Assembly (NCBI RefSeq): GCF_018138715.1
Contig: NZ_JAGSHX010000006.1
Coordinates: 8,308,001-8,372,000, forward strand
From: Streptomyces asiaticus
GTDB taxonomy: Bacteria; Actinomycetota; Actinomycetes; Streptomycetales; Streptomycetaceae
DNA: 64,000 bases
Direction: 5' to 3'
The notes under the pieces were generated by a model. It saw nothing but the letters and a program-made list of their open reading frames with translations. It did no database searches and was not told the origin of the DNA. Within the stretch, counting starts at the first letter, position 1. Every line of letters begins with the position of its first letter. Positions 55,031-62,903 of the stretch are shown piece by piece. The position numbers and the translations under genes are program-made.

Positions 55031-55507
55031 ATGAGCAACGGTACAGCTCTGCTGTCCGACGAGGACCGCGCGGCCGTCATCGACACGGTGATGGTCAACA
55101 ACCCCGACATGGCGCCGGGACTGGCCGGGCGCATCGTCGATGAGGCGGTGAAATACGTCGCGGCCGTCGCAACCGCTCCCGAACCGCTCACCCCGTCCAG
55201 GGTCGTCGACGAGGGGTGGCACGCGCTCATCCTCCACACCCGCGTCTACCGACGGCTGTGCGACAAGGTCGGCAAGTTCATCCACCACGTCCCGGAGCGC
55301 CCGGACCCGGTGAACCGAGACCCCGAGGCACTGACGAAGACTCAAGCCCAGATCGTCGCGATGGGTTACACCGTGGATGACGCGCTGTGGCTCGCACCGG
55401 GTGACACCTCCATCCCGGTCGCGGCGCACTGCCAGCACGGTCCCGGCGGCCCGGAGGGGAGCTGCACGGGCAGCGGCGAGGGCGACGGTCCGAGCGGCCC
55501 GAACTGA
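55031..55507 (+). CDS. Small protein with WHxxILHT motif and Cys/His-containing Gly-rich tail
   Basis: 158-residue protein. The centre reads VDEGWHALILHTRVYRRLC followed by GKFIHHVP, a pattern seen in the glycine-rich-domain (DUF1399-like) family of small Streptomyces proteins. The C-terminal tail has AAHCQHGPGG and GSCTGSGEGDG, i.e. two Cys and two His that could bind metal. No signal peptide or transmembrane segment. AGAAAAGAGG lies upstream of the ATG. Function is not known to me. Its neighbour at 55561 is another small Cys-containing protein on the same strand. Confidence 0.7.
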   Translation: MSNGTALLSDEDRAAVIDTVMVNNPDMAPGLAGRIVDEAVKYVAAVATAPEPLTPSRVVDEGWHALILHTRVYRRLCDKVGKFIHHVPERPDPVNRDPEALTKTQAQIVAMGYTVDDALWLAPGDTSIPVAAHCQHGPGGPEGSCTGSGEGDGPSGPN

Positions 55508-55560
55508 CAACTGACTGACCGGCGGAGCGACGGCGCATACCATCATCACGGGAGGTGGCT

Positions 55561-55764
55561 ATGTCGATACAGTGGGTGAACCCCGACCGGAGAGGGCTCG
55601 TGGCTGTCGTTGAGCAGCTTCGTGGCCCCCAGCCTCGGCCTGCGAACGCCTGCGGGTGTACGCGTCGGCGAGGACCGCGGATGACGGCGACGGTTATTGC
55701 AGTCGGCGGGATCGCCTACGCCGTCACGTGCAACAGGTGTGGCGGTAAAGGCGTCGTTCCGTAG
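55561..55764 (+). CDS. Small zinc-ribbon-like protein
   Basis: 67-residue protein. It contains CGC (about residues 31-33) and CNRCGGKG near the C-terminus, four Cys in two pairs as in a zinc ribbon, with a hydrophobic strand pair between. ATG 55561 is chosen because GGAGG lies five bases upstream; the in-frame GTG at 55555 overlaps that site. It follows the WHxxILHT protein by 53 bases and may be cotranscribed. Function unknown. Confidence 0.6.
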   Translation: MSIQWVNPDRRGLVAVVEQLRGPQPRPANACGCTRRRGPRMTATVIAVGGIAYAVTCNRCGGKGVVP

Positions 55765-55842
55765 GTCATCAGTCCCACCAGCGGTCCCGTCCGTGTGCTC
55801 AACCCGTGGCGCCGGGCGGGGCTTCTTCGTGTCTGGCTGCTG

Positions 55843-56235
55843 TCAGATCCCCGGTCGGTATCGAATCGGATGGTCCTCGGGTACCTCCACGACGGCGATC
55901 CGCACGCCGTCCGGATCCGCGATCCACATCTCCACCAGCCCCCACGGCTCCTTCTTCGGCGGCCGCAGCACCTCGACCCCCTGCGCGGTGAGCTCCTTGT
56001 GCGCCGCCGCCGCGTCCGCCACCTGGAGCCACAGCTGGAGGCCCGGGGCGGGCGGGGTGTCCGAGCGGCCGGAGACCTCCAGGAAGCCCCCGCCGAGGAA
56101 GTAGACCGTGCCGCGCTCGGGGCCCGTCCCGAACTCCCGGTAGACCGCCAGGCCCAGGGCCTCGCCGTAGAACGCCCGGGAGCGCTCGGGGTCCGTCGGC
56201 CGCAGCAGGACGCGGCTGCTCAGTACGTGAACCAT
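55843..56235 (-). CDS. VOC-superfamily protein (glyoxalase/bleomycin resistance-like)
   Basis: 130-residue single VOC-fold protein. It shows RVLLRPTDPERSRAFYGEALGL at the first beta-alpha unit and WIADPDGVRIAVVEVPEDHP at the end; Glu/His positions for a metal site are partly kept. Members include dioxygenases, isomerases and binding-type resistance proteins; this one cannot be placed. The start at 56235 begins the conserved strand (MVHVLSSRVLL). It diverges from the acetyltransferase gene across a tandem-repeat spacer. Confidence 0.85.
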   Translation of the reverse strand: MVHVLSSRVLLRPTDPERSRAFYGEALGLAVYREFGTGPERGTVYFLGGGFLEVSGRSDTPPAPGLQLWLQVADAAAAHKELTAQGVEVLRPPKKEPWGLVEMWIADPDGVRIAVVEVPEDHPIRYRPGI

Positions 56236-56298
56236 GCCCGCGACCCTACGCAACCTGACCCCTTCGGGGCAGGTTAAGGTCTATTTGCCGCCACCGGC

Positions 56299-56374
56299 CG
56301 CCACACCGGCCACCAGTTGCCACACCGGCCACCGGCTGCCACACCGGCCACCGGCTGCCACACCGGCCACCGGT
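56299..56374. repeat. Four 19-bp tandem repeats
   Basis: Units beginning near TGCCACACCGGCCACCGGC (56299-56317 variant, 56318-56336, 56337-56355, 56356-56374 variant) lie between the divergent VOC and acetyltransferase genes. Nineteen is not a multiple of three, so the array is not coding, although a plus-strand frame runs through it. Confidence 0.85.
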
Positions 56375-56422
56375 GGCCACCCCGGCTGCCCCGCCGTCAC
56401 CGAAGGGAACCCTGCCGACGCC

Positions 56423-56980
56423 ATGGACACCGCGGACACCACCGTACGAGCCACCGACCCCCTCACCTTCCGCACGGCCACCGAGGCCGATGTGGAGGGG
56501 CTCGTGGCACTGATCGAGTCGGCCTACCGCGGGGACGCCAGCCGCGCCGGATGGACCACGGAAGCGGACATCCTGGACGGGCAGCGCACCGATCCGGAGG
56601 ATGTCGCGGACGTGGTGGGGGCCGAGAACGGCCGGATGATGATCGTCGAGCGGAACGGTGAGCTGATCGCCTGCTGCCAGCTCGAGCACCGCGGTGACCA
56701 CGCCTACTTCGGCATGTTCGCGGTCCGGCCCGCGCTCCAGGGCGGGGGGCTGGGCAAGGTGATCATCGCCGAGGCCGAGCGGTTCGCACGGGCGGAGTGG
56801 GGCGCCAAGGAGATGCATATGACGGTGATCTCCGCCCGCGAGGAGTTGATCGCCTGGTACGAGCGGCGCGGCTACACCCGTACCGGCCGGATGACTCCGT
56901 TCCCGTACGGCGAAGAGCGCTTCGGTGTGCCGCGCCGCGCCGACCTCGAGTTCGAGCTGCTGATCAAGCCCCTCGACTGA
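56423..56980 (+). CDS. GNAT-family N-acetyltransferase
   Basis: 185-residue acetyl-CoA-dependent acyltransferase. The fold signature starts at FRTATEADVEGLVALIESAYRG (about 17-38). The acetyl-CoA loop is FAVRPALQGGGLGKVIIAEAE (about 98-118, R/Q-x-x-G-x-G/A pattern), and the C-terminal ISAREELIAWYERRGYTRTG is typical. ATG 56423 is preferred because the upstream in-frame region is a non-coding tandem repeat. Substrate unknown. It ends at a hairpin facing the convergent phosphodiesterase gene. Confidence 0.88.
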   Translation: MDTADTTVRATDPLTFRTATEADVEGLVALIESAYRGDASRAGWTTEADILDGQRTDPEDVADVVGAENGRMMIVERNGELIACCQLEHRGDHAYFGMFAVRPALQGGGLGKVIIAEAERFARAEWGAKEMHMTVISAREELIAWYERRGYTRTGRMTPFPYGEERFGVPRRADLEFELLIKPLD

Positions 56981-57025
56981 GCCCCCCGAGGGGCTCTGAA
57001 CGCCTCCGAGGACCCTCAGAGCCCC
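56979..57025. terminator. Competing hairpins between convergent genes
   Basis: GGGGCTCTGA (56990-56999) pairs perfectly with TCAGAGCCCC (57016-57025). A shorter stem GAGCCCC/GGGGCTC (56979-56996) competes for the same strand. Probably a bidirectional terminator. Confidence 0.6.
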
Positions 57026-57030
57026 GCTCA

Positions 57031-57075
57031 CGCCGTACGGGTGAACGCCGTATGGGTGAACGCCGTACGGGGGAA
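57031..57075. repeat. Three 15-bp tandem repeats
   Basis: CGCCGTACGGGTGAA is repeated three times with single-base changes, between the hairpins and the stop of the phosphodiesterase gene. Confidence 0.85.
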
Positions 57076-57092
57076 TGCCGCCCGCGAACGCG

Positions 57093-57863
57093 TCACGCCG
57101 TGAAGCGCGCCGCCCGCCGGATCTCCGGGAAGTCGGTCGTGGCGCCGTCCAGGCGGAGGCCACGGACCAGCTTCAGCTGGTCGGGGGTGTTCACGGTCCA
57201 GCCGATGACCTTGAGGTCGTCGGCGTGTGCCTTCTCCACCAGCTCCAGGGTCAGCCTGCGGATGTTGAGCACCAGCATCCCGGCGCCGACGGCATGCGCC
57301 CGGTCGATCACATCGAGGCCGTAGCGGCTGGCCACGAGGGCGGTGCGGGCGGTCGGGAGCAGGGTGCGGATCTCCGCGAGCGCCTCGTCGTGGAAGGACA
57401 GGATGTCCACCCGGTCCAGCAGATCGCGCCGGGTCAGCACCTCGGCCAGCGCCCGGGCGGCCGCCGTGTCCTTGATCTCGGCCTGGAGCGGCGCCTCCAC
57501 GGCGTCCACGACCTCCTCGAAGACCGGGATCCGCTCACCCTGCCCGGCGTCCAGCGCCCGCAGCTCCGCGAGGGTGAAGTCGCTGATCGGGCCCTTGCCG
57601 TCGGTGGTGCGGCCGACGTCCGCGTCGTGCATCACCACGAGCGCGCCGTCCTTGCTGAGGTGCAGATCCAGTTCGATGACGTCCATGCCCTCGTGCTCGG
57701 CGCGGACGAAGGACCGCAGGGTGTTCTCCGGCTCGACACCCATCACTCCGCGGTGTCCGATGGTGAGAAAAGTCAACGCTGTCTCGCTCTTCTGACGGCC
57801 CTCGACGGCCTTCGTCGGGTCGTCTGCGTCGGGTCGGGGGAGGCAGTGGGGTGGCTGATTCAT
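57093..57863 (-). CDS. Glycerophosphodiester phosphodiesterase family protein
   Basis: 256-residue TIM-barrel hydrolase predicted to cleave glycerophosphodiesters to glycerol 3-phosphate and an alcohol. Catalytic motifs are IGHRGVMGVEPENTLRSF (His, Arg, Glu) near residue 36-53, ELDLHLSKDGALVVMHD (Glu, Asp, His) about 63-79, and a later LQAEIKD Glu. No signal peptide, so it is probably cytoplasmic. ATG 57863 gives a short non-conserved N-terminal extension; a TTG just before LTIGHRG is a possible alternative. It is divergent from the DUF6421 operon. Confidence 0.9.
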   Translation of the reverse strand: MNQPPHCLPRPDADDPTKAVEGRQKSETALTFLTIGHRGVMGVEPENTLRSFVRAEHEGMDVIELDLHLSKDGALVVMHDADVGRTTDGKGPISDFTLAELRALDAGQGERIPVFEEVVDAVEAPLQAEIKDTAAARALAEVLTRRDLLDRVDILSFHDEALAEIRTLLPTARTALVASRYGLDVIDRAHAVGAGMLVLNIRRLTLELVEKAHADDLKVIGWTVNTPDQLKLVRGLRLDGATTDFPEIRRAARFTA

Positions 57864-58084
57864 CGGCACGCGGCGGACGGGCCGCCCGGACCGGCGCACA
57901 CCCTACCGGCCGCTCATGACAGGACCGTTCAAGCGGGGCCGTGGCATGAGTCGAGCCGATGGGGGCAGGAAAAACTGCGGTGGTGCTGCTGTGGCGCAGG
58001 ATGATTTCCCGTACCGTCGCTTGAGCGAGGGAGCGTCCATAGATACGGTGGTCATACGCGAGTTTCTTCGGTGAAGGAGTGGTC

Positions 58085-59482
58085 ATGACGGAAATCCTTT
58101 CGTCTGCGATAGGTGAAGGTGCCGTTCTGTCCGCAGAGCGTGTGGTCGATCGTCCGGCCTGGCCGGCCCTCAAGGACGCTGTCGAAACGTTTCGCCCGTG
58201 GCAGTCCAAGGACGGTTCCATCGACTTCGAGGCCGAGGGCGCACCCACTCGGGAGACCGCCGCGGCGACCATCGACCGGGTGATCGCGGCCATCGAGGAG
58301 CTCGCCCCGCTGCTTCCGCACGACGCCGACTACCACCGGGCGGTCGTCGCGGATCTGCGCCGCTGGGCCGAGGAGGGATTCGGGGTCCCCGACTTCCTCG
58401 ACTCGCTGCTCGCCTTCCAGCCCGCCCGCACGCGTGCCGACGGCCTCCAGCACCTCGTGGTCTTCCCCATGTACACGCAGAACGGCAACCCGGACCGCAA
58501 TCTGGAGGCCGTGGTGCTGCGCATGGTCTGGCCGGAGTGGCTGGCCGAGCTGGAGCGCACCCGCTATGACAACCCGCTCTACTGCGGACTGGCCTTCGAG
58601 GACTTCACCTCCGGCTACGACACCAACTCCGCGGTGCTCTTCCCGGAGACCATCGCCGTCCGCGAGGCCCCCGAGCGGTTCAGCTGGGGCGGCATCTTCT
58701 GCGACCGCGAGGCGGCCCGGTTCCGCCGGGTCAGCGAGGCGGCCGTCCGGGCCCTGGGGATCGAACTCCCCGACGACATCCGGGACATGCTCGCCGACCA
58801 GCGCCGCTGCCAGGAGGCGTTCGCCCTGTGGGACATGGTCCACGACCGCACCCACAGCCATGGCGACCTGCCGTTCGACCCCTTCATGATCAAGCAGCGG
58901 CAGCCGTTCTGGATGTACGGACTGGAGGAGCTGCGCTGCGACCTCACCGCCTTCAAGGAGGCCGTGAAGCTGGACGCCGAGGGCGTCGCCCAGGGCCGTG
59001 ACGTCCAGTACGCCGTGATCTTCGACCGGATGTTCCGGTTCCCGGTCACCGGTGCGCGGGTCCGCAACTACGACGGGCTCGGCGGCCAGTTGCTCTTCGC
59101 CTACCTCCACCAGCACGACGTCGTACGCTGGACGGACAACACCCTGCACATCGACTGGTCCCGCGCCTCGCAGGTCACCAACCAGCTGTGCGGCGAGATC
59201 GAGAAGCTCTACCGGGACGGTATCGACCGCCCCAAGCTCGTCCACTGGTTCAAGGCGTACGAGCTGGTGTCGACCTATCTCGCCCCGCACCCCGGCTCGG
59301 TCTGGGCCAAGGGCCCCGAAGCCCTGGACCTGAGCCAGCCGCCGCGCAAGCTCGTCGACGACGTGCTCCCCGACGAGTTTCCGCTGAGCATGTTCTACGA
59401 GGCGCTCGGGAAGAAGCTGCGTGACGTGGTCGCCTCCACCAAGGGCATCACGGCCGACAGTGACCTGTCGGCGGCGGCATGA
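58085..59482 (+). CDS. DUF6421 family protein, first gene of a three-gene operon
   Basis: 465-residue soluble protein of a family (DUF6421) I know only from actinobacteria and whose reaction is not established. The sequence has several His/Asp/Glu-rich conserved-looking blocks (MVHDRTHSHGDLPFDPF around residues 255-271; FAYLHQHDVVRW about 337-348), suggestive of a metal site, but this is inference. ATG 58085 is chosen because AAGGAG lies five bases upstream; the GTG at 58079 overlaps that site. The stop overlaps the ATG of the SDR gene (ATGA). The linked SDR and PLP-enzyme genes suggest one metabolic pathway. Confidence 0.85.
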   Translation: MTEILSSAIGEGAVLSAERVVDRPAWPALKDAVETFRPWQSKDGSIDFEAEGAPTRETAAATIDRVIAAIEELAPLLPHDADYHRAVVADLRRWAEEGFGVPDFLDSLLAFQPARTRADGLQHLVVFPMYTQNGNPDRNLEAVVLRMVWPEWLAELERTRYDNPLYCGLAFEDFTSGYDTNSAVLFPETIAVREAPERFSWGGIFCDREAARFRRVSEAAVRALGIELPDDIRDMLADQRRCQEAFALWDMVHDRTHSHGDLPFDPFMIKQRQPFWMYGLEELRCDLTAFKEAVKLDAEGVAQGRDVQYAVIFDRMFRFPVTGARVRNYDGLGGQLLFAYLHQHDVVRWTDNTLHIDWSRASQVTNQLCGEIEKLYRDGIDRPKLVHWFKAYELVSTYLAPHPGSVWAKGPEALDLSQPPRKLVDDVLPDEFPLSMFYEALGKKLRDVVASTKGITADSDLSAAA

Positions 59483-60315
59483 GCACCGCGGCGGCGAGCC
59501 CCCAGGCGGGGCAGGAAGAGGAGGCGGCGAGCATGACCACACCGACATCGAGCCCCAGCCCGAACGAGCCGGGCGAGCGGCCGCTGGACGGTGCGGTGGT
59601 GGCGGTGGCCGGCGCGGCCGGCCCCGCGGGCCGGGCCGCGGTGCTCCGCCTCGCCGAGGCGGGTGCCACCGTCGTCGCCTCCGACGCCGACCCGGTCCGG
59701 CTGGCCGAGGTCGTGGACGCGGCGCGCTACGCCCACGGCGGCGCCAGCGTCACCGGTGAGACGGTCGACCTGCTCGACCTCGGCGCCGCCCGCGCCTGGG
59801 CCGACCGCACCGAGAAGGAGTTCGGCCGGGTCGACGGGCTGATCCACCTGGTCGGCGGCTGGCGCGGCAGCAAGACCTTCGCCGACGCCCCGCTCGCCGA
59901 CTGGGACACCCTGCACAATCTGCTGATCCGTACCGCCCAGCACACCTCCCTCGCCTTCCACGACGCCCTGCTGCGCAGCGGCAAGGGCCGCTATGTGCTG
60001 ATCAGCGCGGCGGGCGCCTCCAAGCCCACCGCGGGCAACGCCGCGTATGCCGCGGCCAAGGCCGCCGCCGAGGCCTGGACGCTCGCGCTCGCCGACTCCT
60101 TCCGCAAGCTGGGGGGCGAGGGCGGTCCGTCGGCGGCCGCTGCCATCCTGGTGGTCAAGGCGCTGGTGCACGACGCCATGCGGGCGGAGCGCCCCAACGC
60201 GAAGTTCGCGGGCTTCACGGACGTCAAGGAGCTGGCCGAGGCCATCACCGGACTCTGGGACCGGCCCGCCCAGGAAGTGAACGGAACCCGCCAGTGGCTG
60301 ACCCCCAAGCCGTGA
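59479..60315 (+). CDS. Short-chain dehydrogenase/reductase
   Basis: 278-residue (or 260-residue) SDR oxidoreductase. The Rossmann loop is AGAAGPAGRAAVLRLAEAGATVV, a variant of TGxxxGxG; the catalytic triad is Ser in LISAAGAS, then Tyr-Ala-Ala-Ala-Lys (about 192-196). The conserved GLIHLVGGW follows strand 4. ATG 59479 overlaps the DUF6421 stop; ATG 59533 has a better ribosome-binding site (AGGAGG eight bases upstream) and may be the true start. The GTGA overlap at the 3' end couples it to the aldolase-like gene. The substrate is unknown. Confidence 0.88.
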   Translation: MSTAAASPQAGQEEEAASMTTPTSSPSPNEPGERPLDGAVVAVAGAAGPAGRAAVLRLAEAGATVVASDADPVRLAEVVDAARYAHGGASVTGETVDLLDLGAARAWADRTEKEFGRVDGLIHLVGGWRGSKTFADAPLADWDTLHNLLIRTAQHTSLAFHDALLRSGKGRYVLISAAGASKPTAGNAAYAAAKAAAEAWTLALADSFRKLGGEGGPSAAAAILVVKALVHDAMRAERPNAKFAGFTDVKELAEAITGLWDRPAQEVNGTRQWLTPKP

Positions 60316-61373
60316 GGACCGACGCCCGCCGCCACCACGACCCCGAGGTACGCGGCTTCGCCAGCGACAACTACGCCGGCACCCACCCGGAGATCCTCGC
60401 CGCGCTCGCCCTCGCCGACGGAGGCCATCAGGTCTCCTACGGCGAGGACGACTACACCGCGCATCTCCAGTTCGTCATGCGCAGCCACTTCGGCCCGCAC
60501 GCCCAGGCGTTCCCGGTCTTCAACGGCACCGGATCCAACGTCGTCGCCCTCCAGGCCCTCACCGACCGCTGGGGTGCGGTGATCTGCGCCGAGTCCGCCC
60601 ATATCAACGTGGACGAGTGCGGGGCGCCCGAGCGCGTCGGCGGGCTGAAGCTGCTCACCGTCCCCACCGAGGACGGCAAGCTCACCCCCGAGCTCATCGA
60701 CCGCCAGGCGTGGGGCTGGGACGATGAGCACCGGGCGATGCCGCAGGTGGTCTCGATCGCCCAGAACACCGAGCTCGGCACCGTCTACACGGTGGACGAG
60801 ATCCGCGCCATCTGTGACCATGCGCACGAGCGCGGGATGAAGGTCCACCTCGACGGCGCCCGGATAGCCAACGCGGCCGCGTCGCTGGACGTGCCGATGC
60901 GCGCGTTCACCAACGCGGCGGGTGTCGACATCCTGTCGTTCGGCGGCACCAAGAACGGGATGCTCTTCGGCGAGGCCGTCGTCGTCCTCGACCCGGACGC
61001 GGTGGGCGCCATGAAGCATCTGCGCAAGCTGTCCATGCAGCTGGCGTCCAAGATGCGGTTCATCTCCGTCCAGCTGGAGGCCCTGCTCGCCCGCGACCTG
61101 TGGCTGCGCAACGCCCGCCACGCCAACACCATGGCGCAGCGGCTGGCGGATGGCGTGCGCGCGGTGGACGGGGTGGAGATCCTCCACCCGGTTCAGGCCA
61201 ACGCGGTCTTCGCCCGGCTCCCGCACGAGGTGAGCGAACGCCTCCAGAAGCGCTACCGCTTCTACTTCTGGGACGAGGCCGCGGGCGACGTGCGCTGGAT
61301 GTGCTCCTTCGACACCACGGAGGAGGACGTGGACGGCTTCATCACGGCCCTCAAGGAGGAGATGGGCCGGTAG
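60312..61373 (+). CDS. Threonine aldolase-like PLP enzyme (beta-eliminating lyase family)
   Basis: 353-residue fold-type I PLP enzyme. FASDNYAGTHPEIL opens the protein as in low-specificity threonine aldolases; VFNGTGSNVVAL binds the cofactor phosphate, HLDGARIANAA contains the PLP-contacting Asp, and SFGGTKNGML contains the Schiff-base Lys (about residue 216). These enzymes cleave beta-hydroxy amino acids to glycine and an aldehyde. GTG 60312 forms a GTGA overlap with the SDR stop; an in-frame GTG at 60294 would overlap by 22 bases. A strong hairpin ends the operon. Confidence 0.9.
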   Translation: MRTDARRHHDPEVRGFASDNYAGTHPEILAALALADGGHQVSYGEDDYTAHLQFVMRSHFGPHAQAFPVFNGTGSNVVALQALTDRWGAVICAESAHINVDECGAPERVGGLKLLTVPTEDGKLTPELIDRQAWGWDDEHRAMPQVVSIAQNTELGTVYTVDEIRAICDHAHERGMKVHLDGARIANAAASLDVPMRAFTNAAGVDILSFGGTKNGMLFGEAVVVLDPDAVGAMKHLRKLSMQLASKMRFISVQLEALLARDLWLRNARHANTMAQRLADGVRAVDGVEILHPVQANAVFARLPHEVSERLQKRYRFYFWDEAAGDVRWMCSFDTTEEDVDGFITALKEEMGR

Positions 61374-61395
61374 GCCGTTTCCGGGAACGAGCGCA

Positions 61396-61421
61396 CGGGG
61401 CGGGCCCCACGGCCCGCCCCG
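61396..61421. terminator. Perfect 11-bp hairpin between convergent genes
   Basis: CGGGGCGGGCC, loop CCAC, GGCCCGCCCCG. It lies 22 bases past the aldolase-like stop and 12 bases from the acyltransferase stop, so it can serve both strands. Confidence 0.75.
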
Positions 61422-61433
61422 CGGCAGTCCGTC

Positions 61434-62165
61434 CTAGCGGCCCCGGTCCAGGGCCAGCGCCTCGGCCGGGGTGGGCGCGGTGCCGCCCAGGTGGGCCGGG
61501 ACCCACCAGGTGTCCTCCGGGCCCTTGGGCCGCACCGGATAGGCCCGCTGCGCCGCCTCCAGCAGTTCCTGCACCCGGCCGCGCAGCCGCTCGGTCAGGG
61601 TGTCCGAGGGCTCGGTCGGGTCGGCCTCCATCGGCTCGCCGACCCGCATCGTGATCGGGTAGTGATGGCGGCCCAGGGCCCGCTTCTGGCCCTTGGTCCA
61701 CAGCCGCTGGGTGCCCCACAGCGCCATCGGCAGCAGCGGGACGCCCGCCTCCTGCGCCAGCCGGGCCGCGCCCGACTTGAAGTTCTTGAGCGTGAAGGAC
61801 CGCGAGATCGTCGCCTCCGGGAAGACGCCGATGATCTCGCCGGAGCGCAGCGCGCGCAGGGCGTGCTTGTACGCGTCCATGCCCGCCGCGCGGTCCACCG
61901 GAATGTGCTTCATCGCGCGCATCAGCGGCCCGGAGACCTTGTGCCGGAAGACCGACTCCTTGGCCATGAACCGCACCAGCCGCTTGGCCGGACGGGCGGT
62001 CAGCCCGCAGAAGACGAAGTCGAGATAGCCGATGTGGTTGCTCACCAGAACCGCGCCACCCGTCTGCGGGACATTCTCGGTGCCCTTGATGTCGAAGCGC
62101 AGATCGAGCGCCTTGAACATGGTGCGGGCGATGCCGATCACCGGCGGGTAGACGAGCTCTGCCAT
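61434..62165 (-). CDS. PlsC-type 1-acyl-glycerol-3-phosphate acyltransferase
   Basis: 243-residue membrane-associated acyltransferase. The H-x4-D motif is NHIGYLDFVF (about residues 41-50); the phosphate-binding GVFPEATISRS lies at about 117-127. It transfers an acyl group to lysophosphatidic acid or a related lipid. ATG 62165 follows AAGGG by seven bases and begins the conserved N-terminus (MAELVYPPVIGIARTMFK); the frame is open further upstream without homology. The C-terminus is Pro/Ala-rich. Length is normal for actinobacterial members. Confidence 0.9.
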   Translation of the reverse strand: MAELVYPPVIGIARTMFKALDLRFDIKGTENVPQTGGAVLVSNHIGYLDFVFCGLTARPAKRLVRFMAKESVFRHKVSGPLMRAMKHIPVDRAAGMDAYKHALRALRSGEIIGVFPEATISRSFTLKNFKSGAARLAQEAGVPLLPMALWGTQRLWTKGQKRALGRHHYPITMRVGEPMEADPTEPSDTLTERLRGRVQELLEAAQRAYPVRPKGPEDTWWVPAHLGGTAPTPAEALALDRGR

Positions 62166-62381
62166 CGAGGACCCTTCGTCGTATGCCTGGGGAGGGCTCT
62201 CCCAGCGGAAGTTACGCGGCCGTAGGTATCCGGCTTCTGGCAGATGGTGCCCGATGTCGTCTCTTTGTGCTACCGCACGGCACGGCCCGGCCGAGAGATC
62301 CTCATCACGTCGGGGAGCCGCCGGGGAATCCCCGGGCCGCCCAGGACGCTGCACCAGGGAGGCCCGAACGGGAGGAGACAG

Positions 62382-62708
62382 GTGCGAGACGGCGACGGAA
62401 GCCGGCGGCTGGGCGCCGCCGAGCTCGGCGCGGAGCTGGGGGAGCGGGCGACGCTGATCCAGTTCTCCAGCGCCTTCTGCCAGCCCTGCCGGGCCACCCG
62501 GCGGACGCTGTCCGAGGTGGCCGCGATGGTGGACGGGGTGGCACACATCGAGATCGACGCCGAGTCGAGGCTGGAGCTCGTCCGGGCGCTGGACATCGCC
62601 CGCACCCCCACCGTGCTGGTGCTCGACGCGGCCGGGCGGGTCGTACGACGGGCCTCCGGGCCGCCGCGCCGGGCCGATGTCATCGCCGCTCTGGGTGATG
62701 CCGTGTGA
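62382..62708 (+). CDS. Thioredoxin-family protein with CQPC active site
   Basis: 108-residue thioredoxin-fold protein. The active site is SAFCQPCRATRR (about residues 34-45), followed by the fold's cis-Pro segment IARTPTVLVLDAAGRVVRRASG. CQPC instead of CGPC should alter redox potential. GTG 62382 is chosen because GGAGGAG lies a few bases upstream; the frame is open to 62244 without conservation. It precedes a leader peptide and a flavin reductase on the same strand, so a shared sulfur/redox context is plausible. Confidence 0.85.
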   Translation: MRDGDGSRRLGAAELGAELGERATLIQFSSAFCQPCRATRRTLSEVAAMVDGVAHIEIDAESRLELVRALDIARTPTVLVLDAAGRVVRRASGPPRRADVIAALGDAV

Positions 62709-62766
62709 GCCTCCGCGCCCCGGCCCCACTTGACGGTCCGCACCCCGCGTGGTCAGGGTGAACGGC

Positions 62767-62847
62767 ATGCGGCCTGGACCCCTTCTTTACGGACGTGTGC
62801 ACGTGGACCTGATGCGGACCGCCGGCGCACGGTGTCCGGGCGGGTGA
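62767..62847 (+). CDS. Short leader peptide (HVDL type)
   Basis: 26-codon reading frame with AGGGTGA just upstream of its ATG and a stop 56 bases before the flavin reductase ATG. It contains LLYGRVHVDLMR, and a single Cys three residues from the end. Short peptides with a basic-HVDL-Arg core and a terminal Cys are found upstream of sulfur-assimilation and related genes in actinobacteria and are thought to work as attenuators sensing cysteine supply. Family assignment is from memory of this motif; the control of the downstream gene is inference. Confidence 0.65.
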   Translation: MRPGPLLYGRVHVDLMRTAGARCPGG

Positions 62848-62903
62848 GCGAACGAGAGGACAAGCGCAGCCCCCGCCCGCACCTCCGGCAGAAGGACAAC
62901 TCC

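Noticed and set aside
55555..55560. GTG 55555 as start of the zinc-ribbon-like protein
   Set aside because: It overlaps the GGAGG that correctly spaces ATG 55561.
62244..62381. Longer start for the thioredoxin-like protein
   Set aside because: The extension is unconserved, and GGAGGAG directly precedes GTG 62382.
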